64,000 nucleotides of DNA from Ustilaginoidea virens (lineage: Eukaryota; Ascomycota; Sordariomycetes; Hypocreales; Clavicipitaceae), in NCBI RefSeq assembly GCF_000687475.1, contig NC_057320.1, forward strand, positions 186,001 to 250,000, given 5' to 3'. The first letter of the stretch is position 1, and each line of letters begins with the position of its first letter. The notes under the pieces were generated by a model that was not told the DNA's origin, searched no databases, and saw only the letters and a list, made by a program, of their open reading frames with translations. Below, piece after piece: positions 57,473 through 64,000 of this stretch. Both the position numbers and the translations under genes were made by a program.

Positions 57473-58955
57473 TCACACGCCCGGGCAGCGTGGCAAGTTC
57501 ACCGATTTTTTGACTGGAGCCGGGCATCCATGATATTTCATGGTGTAGCAAGCGCCGTGGATTTCTTGTTTCAAAGTCAGCACTCGTAGTCGCAAGACGG
57601 GACAGGGACAGTGTGTCGACATACCAGGGCCGCCAGGGTCGCTTTTACTGTGCACTCCGTGGCCGTGCCAGGGAGTTATTTGGTTGGGCTTGCTGCACCC
57701 ATAATGAGTCTCGGCGTCTATGAAGCGGGTCTGCATACAGTTAGTACGGCCCCCGGCATGATGATTGACGGGCTGCGGAATCGTTGCTTACGACGACTAT
57801 GCCGGTGTAGAGCGTGTAGTGCGGTCTATACCAAAGAAGGCATTGTGTATGCGCATCACAATTACCGGAATAACCTATCGAAGTCGTGAGGCTAATAGGA
57901 CATGTCAGAAGAGTTGGGCGGCTGAAGATGTAGCAAAGCAAGGCAAGGCGGAAGGGGAGGCCCTGTTTCCAACCCAATGCGTGCGTGACCTACGTTTTTG
58001 GCGGTGGGTTGACGGTGATGCCGACCGCGGCGAAAAACTGGGTAAATGAACCGAGCCAGCCCGCGCCAAACTGGTACGTGCTCACGGTTAGCAGACGACG
58101 CTCCCCCCTCCCTTTCTTCTTCTTCTTCCTGGACTTACCTTGGGAATCATGCTGGTGAAGCTGAAGGAGAGGCTGCTGGGAATTGAAATTGTATTGGTGT
58201 GGGAAATGGAACCAGCGCCGCAGAAAAGAGTGTCTTCATAATGCCATTTGCCGTAGGCATCGTGGTTCATGTGTTGAATAATGCCGTGTGACAGGGGGAA
58301 AAGACAGGCTCCCTTGCACATCGGACTATATCCGGTGCAGAAGTCGCGTTTCACCAGCAGCCTGGGGTTGCGCTGGGTAAGGTTGAAGCCGAGATAGTGG
58401 CTCTTGCCGAGAAGATGGTTCCTGCAGGAGAAGCAGTCGATGAGCATGCATAGTACAACATTACGCTGACTGGGGGGGGGGGGGGGGGGGGGGGGATCCC
58501 GGGGTTTCCTGCTTGGCACTTGAGAGGTGGGGAGGGCCAAAGAGCAAGAGAAAGAGGAGGCAGAAACCTTACCGGTACGCCTCGGCGTCGGCGTCGTTGA
58601 AAAGAAACCGCTTGTGTTCGTCGTAAAACACATCGGCCCCCATGAGATGTTTCTTGAACTGGTCCAGCGAGAGCTTTTCCACGTCAAAGTCCTGGTACGT
58701 GAGGTTCTTGCCGTCGACCACGGTTTTTTTGACCACCATGGGGACGCCGTCGTAGATGGACGGGTCGGGCTCCCAGGCGGAGTAGTCCGATGCGTCGTAC
58801 TCTTGGAATGCGTCCTCCCCGAGGCCGGGGCCCTTTTTGATGAAGAAAGACTGGGATTGGCCCTTTGGGCCGCTTGGGGGGGCTTTGAGGGATGCTGATG
58901 CCGCGAGGCCGAGGCATTGGCTCGCTGCCAGGAGGAAGGGCAGCAGATGAACCAT
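57473..58955 (-). CDS. Secreted protein of unknown function
   Basis: Five exons proposed, complement(58573..58955, 58139..58421, 57994..58080, 57625..57730, 57473..57564), 316 aa if exon 3 starts at 58080. The signal peptide MVHLLPFLLAASQCLGLAASA is clear. Exon 1 includes KKGPGLGEDAFQEYD and GADVFYDEHKRFLF. Exon 2 carries a Cys cluster, RDFCTGYSPMCKGACLFPLSHG and EDTLFCGAGSIS. The end (HGACYTMKYHGCPAP, LPRCPGV) has more Cys. Exon 3 is ambiguous: the acceptor at 58071 gives a more protein-like reading (FGAGWLGSFTQFFAAVG) but then cannot join exon 4 in phase. So the gene may be mis-modelled, alternatively spliced or broken. Intron 1 carries a 24-base G/C homopolymer. No family recognised. Confidence 0.65.
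58472..58495. repeat. G24 homopolymer inside an intron
   Basis: Reads as C24 on the coding strand of the surrounding secreted-protein gene, about 50 nt from the acceptor. Confidence 0.9.
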
Positions 58956-60485
58956 GCTGCGCTTGTTTTGCGTGCGTGTGCGTGCGTGTGCGTGCGTGTA
59001 TGTGTGTGTATGTGTGTGTGAGGCAGAAAAGAAGAGGGGGAACTGGGCTGAGATGTCTTGCTTTGTTTTTGTTGGCGAGACGAGGCGGATTCCAGCCCGT
59101 GTTATAACGTTTCCGCGCAGAGGGTGAAGCGAGCCATGCTGCCGGTCGTTGACCCTCCCTTGCCCTCGATTTTTCCCCGGGACAGATTATCTAGGAGTTA
59201 TCTAGGATCTTTTCACTGCCCATCTCGAATCAGTCTGATACAACGGCCCAGCCCATGGAGGAGATTGCCCGAAAAGAGCCGTTGGAGCCAGGAGGTGATT
59301 TCGTGCAGCGCCCGGGATCAGGGGCGACAGAAGGACGGATCGTGGCCAGGCAGTTGGCGGGCAGTTGGCAGGCAGGCAGTCGGCGGGCATCGGTCGAGGT
59401 TGACAAACGAGTCCGGCGACCAATCAGCGGCTCGGGCTGGATACCCCGGTTGAATTGCAAGCAGGTAAACCCTATTCATGCGGCACATGAGAAACGGACA
59501 CACAACGTGGCTATTTACCCCAAGACATGCTGGAGTCTGGAGTCTGGAACATGGGTGGGCGGCGGCTCTCATCAAATGCCGCATCGCGATAGCCGAGCGG
59601 GCGTTGACCGGCCCAGCAGGGCTTGGGGGATGGGGGATGGATGATGCCATCATGATGGGGAACGGGGGACGGGACACGGGGGTCCCCGGGGGCTCCTTGT
59701 TCCTTGTCGAGAAGAAATACTCGCGAGAGATGGCCAAGGAACCCCGCCAGCTGCTCGCCGCCCCGCCCCGCCCCGCCGCCGCTGTCGTGCATAAGCCTCG
59801 ACGGCCCCCGGCTGTCGCTGTCGCGCGTGAGCCCTGGTTTCATCTTGAACCGCGTAAATGTTCACCGGCTGATTTCTACAGGAAGGGGGAAGGCCCTGCC
59901 CGGAAAATTGGAAAAACGATGCGCGCCAGACAAGACACACTCGACGGGGGGGGGCCGCCAGCTCTGGCGCAGCCACTTGGCCGTTGCAGAAACAACATTC
60001 TCCCACGAGACGATCAGTTCCGTATCGGACATGCCGGTGATCGGGTTTCTTCTATAGCGCTGGAACTGCCGCCTAAATATGGCGCGTCTCTGCAAGTCAT
60101 CTTTTGGGATATTTCCGCCGGCTGGCATGATGTTTATGAATAGATTGCTTTGCTACAAGGTTAGCCATCTGACGATCCGCTGCAGGAGGGCAGGGAGGGC
60201 AGGGGGGTGTGTGACGCCAGTCGAGCAGCCAGCCCAGCTGGCAAAGAAGAAGAAGAAGAAGAAAAGTTGAGGGAGACTGGGGTGGTGAAGCAATGGGCAC
60301 GTGGCATCTGTCTGCCGCATGCCGCGATATAAAGTGGGCGAGTGCGACTGCTGCCATCCTGCCATCGCGCGGCGCTCTTCTTGCAAACTCACCAGACACA
60401 GTGTCGTGCGGTGTCGTTTCTTCTTCTTCTTCTTCTTCTTCTTCTTCGATTTCTTCTTCGATTCTTTCATCTTGGCCTGCTTGCA
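58956..60485. other. Intergenic region between two secreted-protein genes
   Basis: Divergent promoter region of about 1.5 kb. It starts with a GTGCGTGT/GTGTGTAT microsatellite (58968-59020); further on are AAGAAG (60246-60265) and TTCTTC (60418-60460) tracts. No gene recognised. Confidence 0.5.
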
Positions 60486-61043
60486 ATGCTGGTGCCTGCT
60501 CTGTCAATGGCTGTGTTCCCGACGCCGGCCTTGCCGGCCTTGCCTGCCTTTGGACTCAGACGCGTCCTTCTGGTGGCCTTGGCGGCTTTGGCTGTTTTCA
60601 ACCCGTCCGAGGCGGCCAACCTTTGCTACAAAGTGGAAGATAAAAAGTGTACGGGCTACCACGCCCAGACACACCAGCTGCCCAGATATCCGGGCCGCAC
60701 AATATACACAAAGGGCTTCAAAGGGGGCACAATCTGGGTCAAGTTCCAGTCCCGCAAAAGAGTAGATCCCAGGTTGGTCATTCCCCCCCGGTTCCCCCCC
60801 CCCCCCCCCCCCCTTCTTTTCTTTTGACAGCCCCTGCTAATTTCGTGACGTAGCTCTAGCGTGACGCAGAATCTGGTTTACAACTTCAAGCTCCGGGATT
60901 GGAAGGGAGTGTACTGGATCCAACTGGCGGATTCTGAAGATGTGATGCATTGCTACGCGATATCCGGCGACTGCGATGTCGTGGTTGAGGACTGGGAATA
61001 TCCCAAGAAGAAGGGGTATCCGCAGACCTATCTCCTCTCATGA
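60486..61043 (+). CDS. Small secreted protein with four cysteines
   Basis: Two exons, join(60486..60772, 60854..61043), give 158 aa; the join AG|C restores VDPSSSVTQ. The hydrophobic leader (LRRVLLVALAALAVFNPSEA) is a signal peptide; the ATG at 60507 is an alternative start, and a longer in-frame reading from 60342 only adds an artefactual Leu run from TTC repeats. The mature part of about 110 residues has four cysteines in two pairs (LCYKVEDKKCTGYH; MHCYAISGDCDVVV), fitting two disulphides, and ends PKKKGYPQTYLLS. No family recognised; size and features fit an effector-like small secreted protein. The intron has a long C tract. Confidence 0.72.
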
Positions 61044-61871
61044 CGCAACCCAGCGGAGACTTTTGCCTTTATTTTGTTTTTACCTTGTGTGTTTTCCCGA
61101 TGCAAATAGTCGTTTCCTCTCCTTCTTCTTCTTCTTCTTCTTTTTCTTCTCGGACCAAGTCAAAGTCGCAGTCACCTTTTTTTTTTTTTTTTATCGTAGT
61201 TTTTAGTTTGAGATTTGATCCTCAGTCTCCGACGCGGACAACAGATGAGCCGATGCAAGACACACCCCGTGAAGTGAAAAAAAAAAAAGACGCGTGAGCC
61301 CCGTTCGGCTGGCAACCTCCAACCCACGCGTGCTTCGTCTCAATGACGCAATGCCCCAGTTCTCCAGTGGCGCCTCCACGTTTCCCCCGGCCAGGGTCCA
61401 CTATCCATGTCGTTTTGTGCCAGGTGGCTCGTCCCCCCGGCACCCAGCCGTACCAACCGGCAGGCCCGTGGCGCTGCAGCCAATGGCCAGTCACATAGTT
61501 GCTCAGGGGCCGGCGCGAGTGCCGTCCCCCCCGGCCGCTTTCGCATGACCGGGTTTCGCAGCTGCCGGCGGGTGTCCATCCGTCGTCGTCGTTTATGCCA
61601 ACCAGGATTTCAGACGACGCGACAACGCTGTGGTTTCGGGAACGGTTTGCCCTTGTGCTCTGCAGGGATGTTTATTTTCTTTCGTGCCCGTCTTTTTTTC
61701 CTTGTGCTTTTCCCAGCCTCTTTACCCAGACCGCCGCAACCAACCAACCAATAGCGCGCCAGGCTTAGGTTCCCCGTCGCGATGCTGACTTAGTCAGTCA
61801 CCGCCCACACCTGTCTGCTCCGATGAGGCAGCAATCATAGCCGCAGTCTCACAGACCTCTCGGTTATTATC

Positions 61872-61902
<31 letters not shown>

Positions 61903-64000
61903 CTATTTGACAATCTGGCCATCGATAAGAAACACCATCAGGACCAACGCTAGGGGCTGGCGCGCAATCGTTATCTGATGATTCCAATCTATCACAGTTG
62001 GAGTCTTTATCCTCGCCACGCGACGCTTTCCCAAGTGCAGGGAGTTTGGGATATATAATTAGCGCCTCTATCCCTGTCGTCCCCGTTATCCTATCCGCGG
62101 GGAACTGAACTCATTGGCAACCCCCGTACCCCTTTTATGCATGCTCCCCTATCACGGCAGCCACGCCACTAGCTATGCCTGCCTGCATAAAGCTTGTTTT
62201 TACCTGCCGCGTTGCAGGCTAGCTAGGCATGCGGGACTCCGCAGCGACTTTTTGACCATGCAGTAGAAGCCAAGCCCAAGTCGTAAGATGCCTCAGTACT
62301 TTTTTTTATCTACGCTGCGTAGACACGCTTCCTCTTCCCTCCACCCGAGCGGATGCGTCGAGATATGGCTACAAGTCTTTTTCTTAGAGCGTGCCCGGCT
62401 GTAGGGTTTCTGCATAGAAAACGACATTGTAGGATTTCCCTTGTTGTATACAAGTCCCTTGCGTGCATTATAACAGGTCGCAACGCAAGGCGCACCACTC
62501 TCTATGTTTCTACATCCACTTTAACCTTTAAGAAATTCCTACCATGTCTCCCCCGAATGCAATATATTCATATATTTATTCTGTAGGGTCCCGAACCATT
62601 GCAACAGCTGCCGTATTCAACACACAAAAGTACCTTGGGCATGGCAAGCCATATTTCGTCCTCCTCCGTTACCTGCGTGTATAATAATGCAATCAAAAAT
62701 CACCCTCTGTGGTTTCCGGTTTAGCCCCATTGTATAAACAAAAGAACCGCCGCAGGGTACTGCATTTTAGTTTGCTCCTTGGCAGATGTGCCATAATAAC
62801 CCCGGCCTGTCGTGCCGCATTTTCCCGTTTCGGTCCGTCCGTCGAGCAGTGTCGTCGCCTACCCCGGCCAACGTCACATCGATTGCGCAGCACGGCCAAT
62901 ACGAAAAACGAATCTTGAGCGGGACGTTTGATTTCCCGTTCCTCACGAGTCACGACCATTGCAGAGCGGACATGCCGAAAAAAGCACATGTAGCTACGGA
63001 TGGGGCGAGATGTGGAAAAAGAGGACTACAACACCCTTTGCTTGCCCCCCCCTCCCCCCCCCCCCCCCCCCAACCCCGGCAGCCACGAGATTAGACACCC
63101 ACTCGGATAAAATTGGCAGTTAAAGAAACTCATCCTGCGGGGTGAACAGAAAGCTTGTATATGCTTAATACAGTGCTTCCTATCGCCTCTTCTGAGGGCA
63201 ATCAGTCGTCTTCCGCCTGACTAGGGACGCGGGACCTGGGGCCTTGGGCAGACACTCTTGGCCACCCGACGACTCTAAATCTGTGCGCTGCACTGGTGGA
63301 AACACGTGTTTTTGGTTCATAAGATTCTCGTGGAAACAAAGCGGACATCATCTTCAACTCCCAAGACCAAGCTATTTTCCGGAGACGGGAGCCTCCATCT
63401 CGAATTCCCTCACCAGGTGCCGGTCAACGCCCCACCCGTCGGTGTACGCCCGAGGTCCTGGGACGGCACGACTCCTGTATAAGGGTTTGATTCCCACGGT
63501 CGAAATCTCAAAAGGACGCAGTCGTCATCGGCAACAACGACTACCCATGTCCTTATGGAGCTGGCTGAAATGCAAAAAAAAAAAAAATTAAAAAAAAATT
63601 GGGGAAGGCCCCGGCGGTAGCATCATCTACCCCCTGACTCCCCGACAAGGCTGTCGCTGGCGTGGCGGGCTTGGCCCATCGTCGGCCAGCCCTACCTGGG
63701 CTGCGGGCTCTTGCTGCAGGAGCCGCTTGCGACTATGTATGATGCCGCGACCACAGGGGTTGCGGATGACGCCGTGTGTGTGCCTGTCGGTGAGCGCCGT
63801 GTCCCCTTGATTGCGGGCGTTTCTTTCCGGATCGTACCCTCACGGCATCCAGCGGTGCTGTCACGAACTGCTTCCGTTGTCAAGTACCGCATGCGCATTG
63901 GCCTGGCTTCTCAGCACGAATCTCCCCCCCCCCCAAAAAAAAAAGGCAGAGTCTGAACATGACGCTTACATGCCCGAAGCCCGCCGCAGTCAGCCAATGA
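61044..64000. other. Intergenic region to window end
   Basis: Nearly 3 kb without a recognisable gene on either strand. Contains TTC/T tracts (61121-61192), a CAC/ATC microsatellite, a C18 run (63054-63071) and A tracts (63571-63598). A gene might begin beyond 64000. Confidence 0.45.
61871..61903. repeat. CAC/ATC trinucleotide microsatellite
   Basis: (CAC)5-6 followed by (CAT)5-6 repeats without coding support. Confidence 0.9.

Noticed and set aside
63420..63510. Possible tRNA suggested by GGGTTTGATTCCCAC
   Set aside because: No matching acceptor stem or D-arm upstream.

Overview
The window is nuclear DNA of a filamentous ascomycete. The genes have many short introns with GT-AG (once GC-AG) borders, and the recognisable proteins (Ubp6, ARPC4, Ash1-type SET methyltransferase, Sfh5, Pfa5, phospholipase B, Pin4-like RRM/R3H protein, CFEM proteins, GH55 glucanase, HET-domain remnant) match the gene set of Sordariomycetes, most likely Hypocreales. 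I could not run searches, so the genus is open. Exon coordinates were derived by hand from splice signals, phase and remembered family alignments.

Layout. 0-24.4 kb is mostly conserved housekeeping: ubp6 (-) divergent from ARPC4 (+), a fungal RRM protein (-), a broken ankyrin-repeat gene (-), ash1 (-), sfh5 (-), pfa5 (+), and a GPI-anchored lysophospholipase (+). 24.4-43 kb is an accessory stretch: a CFEM-domain gene (-), a frameshifted unknown gene (+), an F-box gene (-), a second secreted CFEM gene with a frameshift (+), a large GH55 exo-glucanase gene with an unusual C-terminal extension (+), a transposon-derived block with direct repeats and a ~490-bp palindrome, and a degenerate APH/kinase-like gene (-). 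44-47 kb returns to a conserved gene (pin4-like). 47-64 kb is again accessory: a secreted protein with two tandem-repeat blocks (+), a class-C beta-lactamase/transesterase-like protein (+), a degenerate HET-domain gene (+), a hairpin element followed by a 62-bp tandem repeat, and two small secreted-protein genes.

Genes do not form one obvious pathway. The accessory part is dominated by secreted, cell-surface or self/non-self functions (CFEM, GH55, phospholipase B, repeat protein, small secreted proteins, HET). Many accessory genes carry single small indels while conserved genes are intact, which suggests either local decay or uncorrected indel errors. Very long G/C and A/T homopolymers are common in introns and intergenic DNA. 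No CRISPR, rRNA or convincing tRNA was seen. The best candidates for something new are the GH55 protein with a killer-toxin-like-chitinase-type C-terminal module, the two-block secreted repeat protein, and the palindrome/direct-repeat element at 38.4-40.5 kb.
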